From the NCBI GenBank assembly GCA_902761755.1, contig CACWLP010000005.1, positions 1 through 64,000 on the forward strand: DNA of 64,000 nt, written 5' to 3'. The position numbers were made by a program, and so were the translations under genes. The stretch comes from an uncultured Eubacteriales bacterium. Its GTDB lineage: Bacteria > Bacillota > Clostridia > Christensenellales > Aristaeellaceae. This document shows, piece by piece, positions 1-8,937 of the stretch. Under the pieces are notes generated by a model. It made no database searches, was not told where the DNA came from, and saw only the letters and a program-made list of their open reading frames with translations. Within the stretch, counting starts at the first letter, position 1. Each line of letters opens with the position of its first letter.

Positions 1-65
1 TTCGATTTTCATCCGCAGGCGGCGGCATGTACGTCGCCGAGGAGCAAATGTAATTTGCTTCCTCT

Positions 66-129
66 ATCAATTTCTGGCCGCAAAATGAGCGTTTTCGCTT
101 GCGAAAATGCCATTTTGCAAGAAATTGAT
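66..129. other. Compound long hairpin downstream of the HtrA-type protease gene
   Basis: Three nested perfect or near-perfect helices form one rod: 66-75 with 120-129 (10 bp), 80-87 with 111-118 (8 bp), and 90-98 with 101-109 (9 bp, one G-T pair). No gene is visible in bases 1-249. The rest of that stretch holds a smaller hairpin near 40-65, the terminator at 134-170 and two more hairpins at 173-233. Function is unknown. Confidence 0.6.
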
Positions 130-133
130 GCAT

Positions 134-170
134 CGAAAAAAAGCGGAATCTTTTCTTCCGCTTTTTTTCG
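134..170. terminator. Bidirectional rho-independent terminator
   Basis: A 15-bp stem, 134-148 with 156-170, has a 7-base loop. The stem ends in seven A on one side and seven T on the other, so it can end transcripts from either strand. It lies about 80 bases past the stop of the minus-strand protease gene. Confidence 0.8.
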
Positions 171-172
171 CA

Positions 173-233
173 GGGTGTCGAAAATTCTTTTTCGACACCC
201 TGAGCCGCCGTCCCCCTGCAGGGGAACGGCGGC
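173..233. other. Two adjacent strong hairpins after the protease gene
   Basis: Bases 173-184 pair with 189-200 (12 bp). Bases 204-211 pair with 226-233, continued by four C-G pairs around a TGCA centre. They lie between the protease stop codon and the A/T-flanked terminator. They may protect the 3' end of the message. Confidence 0.6.
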
Positions 234-249
234 AAGGCCATCCGGTGTT

Positions 250-1545
250 TTATGAATTACGGTCCACCTGGTCCAGCACCTTGAGCTGCACCGTGATTTC
301 CACCCAATCGTAATTCTTGCCCAGTTTGCTGTAATCAATGTAGTTTTCCCGCATCTGCTGCTGCAGATCCGTATCGCGGTACACCTTGAGCGTCACGGAA
401 TCGCCTTCCTGGAAGCCCTTGAGCTTATTGGTCAATTCATCGCTGCTGGCGATGATAGCGCCGTCGCATTCCACGATGATATCCCCGGCCTGCAGGCCCG
501 CTTTTTCGGCGGGAGAGCCCGCGTCCACGGACCGCACCAGCGCGCCCTGAGGCAGCACGCGGTCATAATCGCTCACCAGAGTGGTGACCACGATGCCCAG
601 CCGCGGCTTGCCCTTGAGGGGCTCCCGGGCGATCTGTTCGTTTTCGGCGTCTTTGGGTTCGGCCTGCGCGGAGACCGCGGTGCCGTCGTAATCCTTGAGC
701 ACCTGAGCGATCAGAGGCTTCGCCACGTTGATGGGGATGCACATGCCGATGCTTTCAATACTGGTGGAAAACAGCATGTTGGAAGAATACTTCCGGGCGG
801 GGATGCCCTGCAGCTGGCCCAGGGTGTTGAACATACCGCCGCCGGAATTGCCGGAATTGACGGCGGCGTCCACCTGGATCATGGTATTGGTCACGGTGGT
901 GCGGCGGCCGTAACGGTCCAGGGTGCTGTCGGTGATCTGCCGGTCAATGGCGGAAACCACGCCCACCGTCAGCGTCCGGGCAAAGTCCTCGCCCAGAGGA
1001 TTGCCGATGACGATGGCCCATTCGCCCACCTGCAGCTGATCGCTGTCCCCCAGGGGCACGGCGGGCAAATTCAGATCCGGCACCAGCAGCACCGCAATAT
1101 CCAGATCGGCGTCATAGCCCACCACCTGGGCTTCATGCTCGCTCTGGTCCTGGGCGGTGGTCACGGTGACGCGGCTGGAATTTTCCACCACATGATAATT
1201 GGTCAGCACGTGGCCGTATTCCGTGATCACCACGCCGCTGCCGGTGCCGCGCAGCACATCCTCGGACCGGGGCTGGCGGCCATAGCCGTAGTAATAGCCG
1301 TAGCCGTAATAAGACGCGGCCGAGGCATAATTATTCACGCCCACCACGGAATTGCGCACCTGATTGGCCACTTCGATAAAGGGGCTGGTGATCTGGGTGG
1401 CGTCCGTCTGGGTGTTCACCACGGCGTTGATTTCTTCCTCCGTCATGCGGCTGCTGTCCGCGCCGGCGGTGACCGCCGTCAGCCCGATCATGCCCACCGC
1501 CAGCAAAACAGCCACGGCGCCGATGATCCATGAACGCTTTTTCAT
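250..1545 (-). CDS. HtrA/DegP-type trypsin-like serine protease with PDZ domain
   Basis: 431 residues. An N-terminal hydrophobic segment (about 6-28) anchors or exports the protein, so the protease domain should face outside the membrane and deal with misfolded proteins. The catalytic triad is visible as His118 (TNYHVV), Asp149 (DLDIAVL) and Ser234 (NSGNSGG). A PDZ domain follows at about 320-410. A short Tyr/Gly-rich stretch (about 79-89) lies before the protease domain, where HtrA proteins often carry a flexible linker. The start is set by a strong ribosome binding site, AAAGGAGG, 9 bases upstream. The gene is monocistronic, with several hairpins after its stop. Family assignment is firm; the exact paralogue (HtrA, HtrB or DegP) cannot be told. 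Confidence 0.93.
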   Translation of the reverse strand: MKKRSWIIGAVAVLLAVGMIGLTAVTAGADSSRMTEEEINAVVNTQTDATQITSPFIEVANQVRNSVVGVNNYASAASYYGYGYYYGYGRQPRSEDVLRGTGSGVVITEYGHVLTNYHVVENSSRVTVTTAQDQSEHEAQVVGYDADLDIAVLLVPDLNLPAVPLGDSDQLQVGEWAIVIGNPLGEDFARTLTVGVVSAIDRQITDSTLDRYGRRTTVTNTMIQVDAAVNSGNSGGGMFNTLGQLQGIPARKYSSNMLFSTSIESIGMCIPINVAKPLIAQVLKDYDGTAVSAQAEPKDAENEQIAREPLKGKPRLGIVVTTLVSDYDRVLPQGALVRSVDAGSPAEKAGLQAGDIIVECDGAIIASSDELTNKLKGFQEGDSVTLKVYRDTDLQQQMRENYIDYSKLGKNYDWVEITVQLKVLDQVDRNS

Positions 1546-1623
1546 CTTTTCATTCCTCCTTTGAAAGCGGCGCTGCCGCCGCTCAGTACCCGTTATTCCT
1601 TTTCTTTCCCGGGGTACGGCTTC

Positions 1624-1651
1624 ATTATAAGCCCAATTTTCAGTAAAATTG
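1624..1651 (-). promoter_or_regulatory. Probable protease promoter with overlapping dyad
   Basis: On the minus strand a TATAAT (1624-1629) lies about 80 bases upstream of the start codon. Just upstream is a perfect 7+4+7 dyad, CAATTTT-CAGT-AAAATTG (1634-1651), in the region between -10 and -35. No good -35 hexamer is seen, which suits an activated or stress-controlled promoter. Inference only. Confidence 0.5.
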
Positions 1652-1714
1652 TGAACGGAAAATGAATTTTCGAATGATTTCTAAGCGCTATTGCATTAAA
1701 GAAATAATTGATCA

Positions 1715-2106
1715 GGGAGAACGACGAGGGCGCTGCCCTCGTGCTCCCGCTGGGGTGTAAGTTACACCCCAGACCCCGCCGGCGGCGGATGCGGCTTGAT
1801 AGCAGGAAAAAAGCAACTCTCCGCAGCTGCGACAGTGACGTAAGGATCCGTTTCCGGGCAGGCCAGCTCCGCTGGCCGGGCTGTGTGCAAAGCGCACAGC
1901 GAAAGCCAGGCAAACGGACCGAAAAATGAATTCATTCATTTTCCGGCCGGCTTCCTGGCTTTCATTTGCCCGGAAACTCACCTGGCGTCTTCCAAGTTAC
2001 GAGCGGATACTGTCTGTTTCCTGTTTCAAGCCGGTTCGCCGGAACGGGTGTCCAGAGGGCCCAGACGGGCCCTTTGGCGCGGGTTTTAGGGCCGCGAAGG
2101 CCCTAA
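1715..2106. repeat. Cloverleaf intergenic element, copy A
   Basis: This fills most of the 614-base gap 1546-2159. Helices: 1724-1731/1735-1742 and 1751-1760/1762-1771 (lead hairpins); closing helix P1 1850-1860/1967-1977 (11 bp). P1 encloses P2 1861-1867/1871-1877, P3 1880-1888/1892-1900 and P4 1901-1910/1954-1963. Then come P5 2052-2062/2067-2077 and P6 2086-2093/2099-2106. P1 to P3 match copy C closely in sequence; copy B keeps the same layout with different bases. It lies 54 bases after the stop of the minus-strand acetyltransferase gene. Sense strand and function unknown. Confidence 0.75.
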
Positions 2107-2159
2107 CCTTTTCCTTCTTGTTTTTTCTTTGTGAAACGGCTTTCAGACGGGAAACCGCA

Positions 2160-2975
2160 TCATCCGCCGATGGGTTTGCGCAGGAAAGCCAGGTGCAGGA
2201 ACGTTCTGAATCCCAGGCGCTCATACCAGTGGGCCACGCCGGTATAGTGGATATAGGCGGTATCGCAGCCCTGGGTTTTCAGCTCCTCGCAGGCCTTCGC
2301 CACCATTTTCAGGCCGATCCCCTGCCGCCGGAAGGCGGGCACCGTGCCCACGCAGCCGGGGATGCCCACGTTATTGATACCGGTGGACAGGATGCAGGTA
2401 CGTTTCCCTTCCGCGAAGCAGAAGCTGGCGATCTGCCCGTCCTTCACGGCGCAGTACACGTTCTCCGGCCCGGAAAAATACTGCACCCAGTCTTCCTCCA
2501 CCGCCGCCACGGCCTTCTGCAGCGTTTCCGTGTCCCCGTCATACCAGCCGAAATGCACGTCCGGCGGGCAGGAAAGCCGGGAGGCGGGCAGAAGCGCGTT
2601 CAGATCCCCCGTCATTTCGTCGCAGCCGCCCGCAGGCTCATACCCCCGGCGCTCAAAAAAGCCCCGGGCGGATTCCGGCGCGCCGATGAGCAGATGGGAA
2701 TGAAAGCCGCCCACCCAGATTTCCTTTTCCCCGCCGGCGCGGGCTGCGTCCTCCGCCTGCCGCAGCAGGGCGGTGCCGATGCCCCGGCGCTGCCAGGCGG
2801 GATGCACGCACAGCAGCCGCAGCGCATTCCCGGCAACGGCGGCAAAGGCCACCGTTTTCCCGTTCTCCCGGTGCTCAATCACCCGGGCGTCCCTGAATTC
2901 TGCCAGCCGTTCAAACGCCTCCTCTCCCGTGGGGAGCGCCGGCAGGCAGGCGGAAAAAATCTCGTAATACGTCAT
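2160..2975 (-). CDS. Tandem-domain GNAT-family N-acetyltransferase
   Basis: 271 residues from the chosen start. Two GNAT folds are visible, each with an acetyl-CoA-binding loop of the form R/Q-x-x-G-I-G: QRRGIGTALL in the N-terminal half and RRQGIGLKMV in the C-terminal half. An upstream in-frame ATG at 2993 overlaps the previous stop codon but has no binding site. The ATG at 2975 has AAGGAG 9 bases upstream and is preferred. The substrate is unknown. It is the last gene of a four-gene run with a radical SAM enzyme, a nitrilase-family protein and another GNAT protein. Confidence 0.85.
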   Translation of the reverse strand: MTYYEIFSACLPALPTGEEAFERLAEFRDARVIEHRENGKTVAFAAVAGNALRLLCVHPAWQRRGIGTALLRQAEDAARAGGEKEIWVGGFHSHLLIGAPESARGFFERRGYEPAGGCDEMTGDLNALLPASRLSCPPDVHFGWYDGDTETLQKAVAAVEEDWVQYFSGPENVYCAVKDGQIASFCFAEGKRTCILSTGINNVGIPGCVGTVPAFRRQGIGLKMVAKACEELKTQGCDTAYIHYTGVAHWYERLGFRTFLHLAFLRKPIGG

Positions 2976-2989
2976 ATCTTTTTTCTCCT

Positions 2990-3859
2990 TCATTCCACGC
3001 CCGTCAGATCGAAGGGCGGGGTGTACGCCAGGTCGGCGGATTCCTTCTCCTGGGTGTAACCCGTCAGGCCCAGCATTTCAAAATGCCTCAGCACCCGTTC
3101 GTATTCCCGATCGGTGATCCGCCGGTCCAGGCCCTTCACCGTGCATTCGGGAATGGGCGTATACTGGCGCATCAGGGAAACGGGCGTGCCCCGGGGCAGC
3201 TGCTCCGCGATGAAATCCAGCGCCCGGCAGCTGTCGCCCGTGCACCCGGGCAGGATCAGATGCCGCACGATCACGCCCCGCAGCATCATGCCGTTCTCGT
3301 CGTACCGCGCGCTTCCCGTCTGGCGGCACATCTCCTTGATCGCCGCCGACGCCACGGCGAAATAATCCGGCGCGCCGGCGCACAGGGCGGACAGGCGGGG
3401 AGACACGTGCTTGAGATCCGGCAGATACACATCCACCGCGCCCTCCAGCATTTTCAGCGTTTCCACGGTTTCATAGCCCCCGGTGTTCCATACCACGGGG
3501 ATGCCGGGGCGGCGGATGCCGATTGCCTCCAGCACGGCGGGCACGAAGGGGGTAGCGGTCACCAGATTGATATTGTGCGCTCCCTGGTCCTCCAGCCGCC
3601 TGAAGATCTCCGAAAGCTGCCGGGGGGTGATTTCCTTCCCCTGCCCTTCGTGGCTGATGGGCCGGTTCTGGCAGTAGGCGCAGCGCAGCGTGCACCCGGA
3701 AAAGAACACCGCGCCGCTGCCCCGCTTTCCCGAAATGCAGGGCTCCTCCCAGAAGTGCAGCGCCGCCCGGGCCACCTTCGGGTTTTCTCCCATTTTGCAA
3801 AAGCCCGCCGCGCGGCTCCGGTCCACGCCGCATTTCCGGGGGCACAGCGTGCAGATCAT
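2990..3859 (-). CDS. Radical SAM protein, PflA/PflX-like (COG1313 type)
   Basis: 289 residues. The radical SAM cluster motif CxxxCxxC is Cys56, Cys60 and Cys63 (SGCTLRCAYCQN). Four more cysteines at 3, 6, 10 and 21 sit in the N-terminal extension typical of the PflX branch of glycyl-radical-activase-like proteins. The family is thought to carry a [4Fe-4S] cluster and cleave S-adenosylmethionine, but the physiological reaction of this branch is not settled. Its start overlaps the nitrilase-family stop (ATGA), and its own stop overlaps the upstream in-frame ATG of the next gene. No glycyl radical enzyme gene lies in the window, so it is probably not a dedicated pyruvate formate-lyase activase. 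Confidence 0.88.
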   Translation of the reverse strand: MICTLCPRKCGVDRSRAAGFCKMGENPKVARAALHFWEEPCISGKRGSGAVFFSGCTLRCAYCQNRPISHEGQGKEITPRQLSEIFRRLEDQGAHNINLVTATPFVPAVLEAIGIRRPGIPVVWNTGGYETVETLKMLEGAVDVYLPDLKHVSPRLSALCAGAPDYFAVASAAIKEMCRQTGSARYDENGMMLRGVIVRHLILPGCTGDSCRALDFIAEQLPRGTPVSLMRQYTPIPECTVKGLDRRITDREYERVLRHFEMLGLTGYTQEKESADLAYTPPFDLTGVE

Positions 3860-4635
3860 GGCTTTTTATTCCTTTGCGCAATGAATTTTTCCGCGTTTAC
3901 CCGGCGGCCCCGCATGCCGAAATCCTCCTCCGGCACGGTCACATCGCAGAGCAGCAGCCCTTCCTTGTTTATCTGCTTCCGGATTCTCCCGTTCTGATCA
4001 AACCAGGCCGTAGGCACGGCGGGGCAGCGGGACAGGGAATTAACGGACAAAAGCTGCATCACGTTTTCCGCCGCCCGGGTGCGCAGATGGCCCGTCAGGA
4101 TCCGCCGCCGCTCCGGGAGGTGCTCCGCGGTATCGCAGAAAGGCATGATGCAAAGATCCGCCTTGACAATAAAAAGCTCACGGAACAATTCCGGGAACCG
4201 CACGTCAAAGCAGATCCGGACGCCGATTTTGATGCCGCCCAGGGTGAACACGCCGTCCCGCTCCCCCGGGGTGAAGTTTTCCGCGTCCCAGCCCCACAGG
4301 GCCCGCTTGTCATAGCGGCAGATTTCCTCGCCCTTCGCATCGAAAACCAGCGCGGAATTATACCGTCTGCCGCCGTCGTACACAACGGCGCCCATCAGGA
4401 TGCAAACGCCTTCTTCCCGGGCCAACGCCGAAACGGCCCGGAGCCCGGCGGCGCATTTTTCTTCCGTAACGCTTTCGATCTGCGTTTCCACGGGCGGATA
4501 GCCGGTCAGGGCGCATTCCTGGAAGCACACCAGACGCGCCCCCTCCTCCGCCGCCGCCTTCACGCCCGTGCGGATGTGGGAGAGGTTTTCTTCCATGTCC
4601 GCACCGGCGGCAAACGGATAACAGGCTATTTTCAT
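3856..4635 (-). CDS. Carbon-nitrogen hydrolase (nitrilase superfamily)
   Basis: 259 residues, the usual size of a single-domain amidase of this superfamily. The triad is visible as Glu40 (FQECALTGYP), Lys110 (YDKRALWGWD) and Cys142 (RICFDVRFPE). Such enzymes hydrolyse C-N bonds in small amides; the substrate cannot be inferred. The start has GGGAGG 8 bases upstream and overlaps the end of the preceding acetyltransferase gene by 4 bases, so translation is probably coupled. Confidence 0.9.
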   Translation of the reverse strand: MKIACYPFAAGADMEENLSHIRTGVKAAAEEGARLVCFQECALTGYPPVETQIESVTEEKCAAGLRAVSALAREEGVCILMGAVVYDGGRRYNSALVFDAKGEEICRYDKRALWGWDAENFTPGERDGVFTLGGIKIGVRICFDVRFPELFRELFIVKADLCIMPFCDTAEHLPERRRILTGHLRTRAAENVMQLLSVNSLSRCPAVPTAWFDQNGRIRKQINKEGLLLCDVTVPEEDFGMRGRRVNAEKFIAQRNKKP

Positions 4636-5171
4636 TTTTTGGCCTCCCGCAGTTCCTTGGACATGTAAAGCACCAGATCGTCGTCGTTGGTGTAAACGGT
4701 ATCATAAGGCGTGCAGGGCTTGCCATTGTACCATGCACCCGAACCGTCCGGAATATAGCCCCGCTTCACGTACATCCTTTGGGCGCTGCCGTAGCCGTTG
4801 TGCAGTCCCACCGACAGGCACACCGTGTCCGCGCGCCCGGCGGCGATCTTCTCCGCCGCGTCCATGAGCTTTGCGCCGATGCCCCGCCGCCGGTACTTCT
4901 GCAGCACGCCGAAATCATTGATTTCCGGCCATTCGCGGGAAACAAAGGGCCCTTCCACGGGCTTATTGTACACGTTGATGTAGCCCGCCGGATTGCCCCG
5001 GTATTCCGCCGTCAGGGAAACGCATCTCCCTTCCGCCCGGTCCTTCAGGTGCTGCTCATATTTTTCCACCGTGGCATGCCACCCCTGGGCAATTTCCTCT
5101 TCCGTAAAGATCAGCCCATCGGCAGGCTCCATGTCCCGGATCAATACGTCTTCATCCTGATAGTAGACCAT
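4632..5171 (-). CDS. GNAT-family N-acetyltransferase
   Basis: 179 residues, a single GNAT domain with the acetyl-CoA loop YRRRGIGAKLMDAAEKI near residues 95-111. First gene of the operon with the nitrilase-family, radical SAM and tandem-GNAT genes. The start has AAGGAG 6 bases upstream. No clear promoter was found in the 60 bases before it. The substrate is unknown. Confidence 0.85.
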   Translation of the reverse strand: MVYYQDEDVLIRDMEPADGLIFTEEEIAQGWHATVEKYEQHLKDRAEGRCVSLTAEYRGNPAGYINVYNKPVEGPFVSREWPEINDFGVLQKYRRRGIGAKLMDAAEKIAAGRADTVCLSVGLHNGYGSAQRMYVKRGYIPDGSGAWYNGKPCTPYDTVYTNDDDLVLYMSKELREAKK

Positions 5172-5244
5172 CTTTTTGCTCCTTGCTTTGATTGACAGAT
5201 TCTTTCATATTCAACATAAATAATGGCTTTTTCGGAAGGGGGTA

Positions 5245-5289
5245 CAGGGGGGAACCGCTTTTTGGCCAGCAAAAAGCGGTTCCCCCCTG
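5245..5289 (-). repeat. 3'-end hairpin family, copy 1 (after uvrB)
   Basis: A perfect 20-bp stem, 5245-5264 with 5270-5289, with a 5-base loop, begins 6 bases after the uvrB stop. Read in the uvrB direction it is followed by the family tail (CCCCCTTCCGA then AAAAGCC, about 5226-5243). There is no U-tract. Four more copies are listed below, each oriented with the gene it follows. Confidence 0.85.
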
Positions 5290-5295
5290 CTTCCG

Positions 5296-7311
5296 TCAAT
5301 GTTCGGCCTTTCTCACGCGTTCCCGCCGCCTGCGGCTGGGCTGGTGCTTGTCCACGGGGGCGTCGCCGCGGATGGCGAAGAGCTGATCGCGCAGCTTGGC
5401 GGCCTTTTCAAAGTCCAGCTGGGACGCGGCGGTGAGCATCTGATCCTCCAACTGCCGGATCCATTCCTCTTTTTCCTCCCGGTCCATGCCGCCGTCGATC
5501 TCCTCGCTGGTCTTGTCCGTGATCTCCAGCAGCGCGCGCACGGCGGTCCGCACCGATTCGGGGGTGATGCCGTTGGCCTCGTTGTAGGCCTCCTGAATGG
5601 CCCGGCGGCGGTTGGTTTCGCCGATGGCGGCCATCATGGAATCGGTGGGCGCGTCGGCGTACATGATGACGCGCCCCTCCACGTTCCGGGCGGCGCGGCC
5701 GATGGTCTGGATGAGAGAGGTTTCGGAGCGCAGGAAGCCCTCCTTGTCCGCGTCCAGGATGGCTACCAGCGCCACCTCCGGCAGGTCCAGCCCTTCCCGC
5801 AGCAGATTGATGCCCACCAGCACGTCGTATTCGCCCATCCGCAGTTCCCGGATCAGCTTGGTGCGCTCCAGGGTCTGGATATCGGAATGCAGATACCTGA
5901 CGCGAATGCCCAGCTCGTCCAGGTAATCGGTGAGCCGCTCCGCCATTTTCTTGGTCAGCGTCGTCACCAGCACCCGCTCGTGCTTTTCCACCACCTTGTG
6001 GATCTCCCCCACCAGATCGTCCACCTGGCCGACGGCGGGGCGCACGATAATTCTGGGGTCCAGCAGGCCCGTGGGCCGGATGATCTGCTCCACGATCTGG
6101 CCGGCCCGTTCCCGTTCGTAGGGCCCGGGCGTGGCGGACACGTAGATCACCTGCTTGACCCGGGCGTCGAATTCCTCATAGGTCAGCGGCCGGTTATCGA
6201 AAGCCGAGGGCAGGCGGAAGCCGTACTCCACCAGCATGTTTTTTCGCGCCCGGTCCCCGGCGTACATGGCCCGGATCTGGGGCACGGTGACGTGGCTTTC
6301 GTCGATCATCACCAGGAAGCCCTTGGGAAAATAATCCAGCAGAGAATAGGGCGGATCGCCGGGCTGCCGTCCGTCGAAATACCGGCTGTAATTCTCGATC
6401 CCGCTGCAATAGCCGATCTCCCGCATCATTTCGATGTCGTACCGCGTCCGTTGCCCGATCCGCTGGGCCTCCAGCAGCTTCCCCTCCGCCTCGAATTCCT
6501 TCACCCGCGCTTCCATGTCCCTTTCGATCCGGGCGATGTTCTCCTCCCGGTTTTCCACGCTGGTGGCGTAGTGGGTAGCGGGGTACACCGCGGCGTGCTG
6601 CACCGTGTGCAGCGCGTGGCCGTCCACCACGGAAAACTCGCTGATCCGGTCGATCTCGTCGCCGAAAAACTCCACCCGGATGCCGTTTTCCCTTTGCCCG
6701 GCGGGGATCACCTCCACCGTATCCCCCCGAACGCGGAAATTTCCGCGCTCAAACGCCACATCGTTGCGTTCATACTGGATCTCCACCAGCCGGCGCAAAA
6801 GCTCCTGCTGCTCCATGCGCATGCCGGGCCTGAGGGAAATCATCTGCCCTTCGTACTCGCTGGGATCGCCCATGGAATAAATGCAGGAAACGGAGGCCAC
6901 GATAATCACGTCGTTCCTTTCCTTCAGGGCGGCGGTGGCGCTGTGGCGCAGGCGGTCGATCTCCTCGTTGACGGAGGCGTCCTTTTCGATGTAGGTATCG
7001 GAGGAAGGGATGTACGCCTCCGGCTGGTAATAATCGTAATACGAAACGAAATACTCCACCGCGCTGTCCGGGAAAAACGCCCGGAACTCGGCGCACAGCT
7101 GGGCCGCCAGCGTTTTATTGTGGGCGATCACCAGAGTGGGGCGCTGCACCTTTTCGATGACGGACGCCATGGTAAAGGTCTTGCCCGAGCCCGTCACTCC
7201 CAGCAGCACCTGGTACGGGATGCCCGCCTCCACGCCCCGGGACAGGGCTTCGATGGCCTGGGGCTGGTCTCCCCGGGCGGCATACGGCGCCTTCAGCACA
7301 AAACGGCCCAT
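5296..7311 (-). CDS. uvrB: UvrABC excinuclease subunit B
   Basis: 671 residues, normal length for UvrB, the damage-verifying helicase-like subunit of nucleotide excision repair. Walker A GVTGSGKT is at 38-45, the damage-probing beta-hairpin region ([12 protein letters not shown]) near 92-104, helicase motifs follow, and a UVR motif that contacts UvrC is at the C-terminus (about 620-655). The ORF extends upstream to an ATG at 7359, but that codon lies inside the promoter. The ATG at 7311 has GGGGAGG 7 bases upstream and starts where the family does. Divergent from murA. Control by LexA is indicated by the operator described separately. Confidence 0.97.
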   Translation of the reverse strand: MGRFVLKAPYAARGDQPQAIEALSRGVEAGIPYQVLLGVTGSGKTFTMASVIEKVQRPTLVIAHNKTLAAQLCAEFRAFFPDSAVEYFVSYYDYYQPEAYIPSSDTYIEKDASVNEEIDRLRHSATAALKERNDVIIVASVSCIYSMGDPSEYEGQMISLRPGMRMEQQELLRRLVEIQYERNDVAFERGNFRVRGDTVEVIPAGQRENGIRVEFFGDEIDRISEFSVVDGHALHTVQHAAVYPATHYATSVENREENIARIERDMEARVKEFEAEGKLLEAQRIGQRTRYDIEMMREIGYCSGIENYSRYFDGRQPGDPPYSLLDYFPKGFLVMIDESHVTVPQIRAMYAGDRARKNMLVEYGFRLPSAFDNRPLTYEEFDARVKQVIYVSATPGPYERERAGQIVEQIIRPTGLLDPRIIVRPAVGQVDDLVGEIHKVVEKHERVLVTTLTKKMAERLTDYLDELGIRVRYLHSDIQTLERTKLIRELRMGEYDVLVGINLLREGLDLPEVALVAILDADKEGFLRSETSLIQTIGRAARNVEGRVIMYADAPTDSMMAAIGETNRRRAIQEAYNEANGITPESVRTAVRALLEITDKTSEEIDGGMDREEKEEWIRQLEDQMLTAASQLDFEKAAKLRDQLFAIRGDAPVDKHQPSRRRRERVRKAEH

Positions 7312-7338
7312 GTCAGGTCCTCCCCGCGTTTTTTCAAA

Positions 7339-7388
7339 CAAACAAATGTTTGTGTTCATATTTTACCATAACCGCCGCCCTTTGCCAA
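7339..7388 (-). promoter_or_regulatory. uvrB promoter with LexA (SOS) box
   Basis: On the minus strand: TTGGCA (7383-7388), a 17-bp spacer, then TAAAAT (7360-7365). Just downstream at 7339-7352 is CAAACAAATGTTTG (plus-strand reading). It differs from the Bacillus LexA consensus CGAACRNRYGTTYG only at position 2. The box overlaps the expected transcription start, where a repressor would block RNA polymerase. Confidence 0.8.
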
Positions 7389-7556
7389 CAAAAAAATAAT
7401 GGCTGCCAGCGCCGCGGAATGATTGCGGCGGCGGGGCGGTATGCTGAAAAAATCTTGCTGGAAGCGGGTTTTCGGCGGTTTTGGCAGCAGAAAGATTTCT
7501 TCCCGGCCGGGCACGATAACCGCGAAATCGGGAATTTTCGCGGAGGTGACTGTCCC

Positions 7557-8804
7557 ATGCCGCAGTATGTGATCGCCCATTCGCCGCGCCTGAGCGGAGA
7601 AGTGCGGGTGAGTACGTCGAAAAACGCGGTGCTGCCCATTCTGGCGGCGGCGCTGCTGACGCCGGAGGAAACGGTGATCCACGGGATCCCGCGCCTGACG
7701 GACGTGGACCATATGGAGCGGATCCTGCGCGCCTGCGGGGCGGAAACGGCCCGGGAGGGCGGCAGCATCCGGGTGCGCGCCTGCGCCGTCCACAGCCCCG
7801 GAGACACCGCGGACATGCGCAGCATGCGGGCCAGCGTGCTGATCCTGGGCCCGCTGATGGCCCGGACGGGAGAATGCGCCCTCACCATGCCCGGGGGCTG
7901 CGCCATCGGGCAGAGGCCCATCGACCTGCATTTGAAGGGGCTGCAGCGCCTGGGGGCCCGGGTGGACATGGAGGGCGGCCGGGTGCAGGTGGCGGGCCGG
8001 CTCAAAAGCGCCAATATTTACCTGGATTTTCCCAGCGTGGGCGCCACGGAAAACCTGGTGATGGCCGCGGCGCTGACCCCCGGCGTCACCCGCATCGAAA
8101 ACGCGGCGAAGGAGCCGGAAATTTTCGATCTGTGCCGCTTCCTGTCCCTGATGGGGGCGCGGATCGCCGGAGCGGGCACGGCCAACATCACGGTGGAGGG
8201 GGTGGAAGCGCTCCACGGCGCGGAATATACCCCCATCCCGGACCGGATCGAGGCGGGCACGCTGGCCTGCGCCGCGGCGCTCACGGACGGCAGCGTGCTG
8301 CTGGCCGGCGCGCGCAGCGATCACATGCGGGCGCTGCTGTTCAAATTGACGGAATCGGGGCTGATCTGCCAGGAGGACGCCCGGGGCCTGCGCCTGCGGG
8401 GACGGGCCCGGCATCCCATGGAAGCCCGCACCTTATCCTACCCCGGCTTCCCCACCGACATGCAGGCGCCCCTGATGGTGGTGGCCACCCAGACCCACGG
8501 CCTCAGCGTTTTCCTGGAAACTATTTTTGAAAACCGCTTCATGCACGTGGTGGAGCTCCGCCGCCTGGGCGCCCGGATCCGGGTGGAGGGCCAGCTGGCC
8601 CTGATCCAGGGCGGCGTTCCTCTGAACGGCGCCGCCGTCTCCGCCACCGATCTGCGGGCCGCCGCCGCGCTGATGCTGGCCGGGCTGGTTTCCCAGGGCG
8701 TCACCCGCCTCAACGACCCCGCCGGCCACCTGATGCGCGGTTACGAAGGCCTGGAGGAAAAGCTGCGCGCCCTGGGCGCCGACGCGAAAAAGACCGCCGG
8801 CTGA
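7557..8804 (+). CDS. murA: UDP-N-acetylglucosamine 1-carboxyvinyltransferase
   Basis: 415 residues. MurA transfers enolpyruvate from PEP to UDP-GlcNAc, the first committed step of peptidoglycan synthesis in the cytoplasm. Lys22 (SKNAVLP) and Cys115 ([11 protein letters not shown]) fall exactly at the numbering of the E. coli active site, so the enzyme should be fosfomycin-sensitive in principle. The ORF is open back to 7350, but the ATG at 7557 has GGAGGTG 7 bases upstream and matches the family start. The neighbours are not cell-wall genes. Low-GC Gram-positives often have two murA paralogues; which one this is cannot be said. Confidence 0.96.
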   Translation: MPQYVIAHSPRLSGEVRVSTSKNAVLPILAAALLTPEETVIHGIPRLTDVDHMERILRACGAETAREGGSIRVRACAVHSPGDTADMRSMRASVLILGPLMARTGECALTMPGGCAIGQRPIDLHLKGLQRLGARVDMEGGRVQVAGRLKSANIYLDFPSVGATENLVMAAALTPGVTRIENAAKEPEIFDLCRFLSLMGARIAGAGTANITVEGVEALHGAEYTPIPDRIEAGTLACAAALTDGSVLLAGARSDHMRALLFKLTESGLICQEDARGLRLRGRARHPMEARTLSYPGFPTDMQAPLMVVATQTHGLSVFLETIFENRFMHVVELRRLGARIRVEGQLALIQGGVPLNGAAVSATDLRAAAALMLAGLVSQGVTRLNDPAGHLMRGYEGLEEKLRALGADAKKTAG

Positions 8805-8854
8805 CCTTTCTCCTCCCCCGCCCGGTATTTCATTGTATTTTTCCGGTTTTTCGC

Positions 8855-8883
8855 TTGACTTTAATGCTTTTATTCGTTAAAGT
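8855..8883 (+). promoter_or_regulatory. Promoter of the symporter gene, with a dyad
   Basis: TTGACT (8855-8860), 17 bp, TAAAGT (8878-8883). A dyad ACTTTAA-N12-TTAAAGT (8858-8864 and 8877-8883) covers both hexamers and could be an operator. A 16-bp GC palindrome (8891-8906) lies at the expected start of the transcript. Confidence 0.6.
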
Positions 8884-8937
8884 ATCATCAGCCGGCCGCG
8901 GCCGGCGGGATTTGAACGCAAGAAGGATGGATGGCTT

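Noticed and set aside
9..338. A 109-codon minus-strand frame at the window edge
   Set aside because: It lies in a stack of hairpins, overlaps the end of the protease gene and has no coding features.
1926..3059. A 377-codon plus-strand frame starting in cloverleaf copy A
   Set aside because: It begins in a structured repeat and continues antisense to the acetyltransferase gene; there is no recognisable domain.
5245..5289. Reading the five gene-end hairpins as ordinary rho-independent terminators
   Set aside because: None has a U-tract after the stem, and they share a sequence-conserved tail, so they are reported as a separate repeat family.
5299..7371. A 690-codon plus-strand open frame
   Set aside because: Antisense shadow of uvrB, with low-complexity His/Gly/Leu composition and no start signal.
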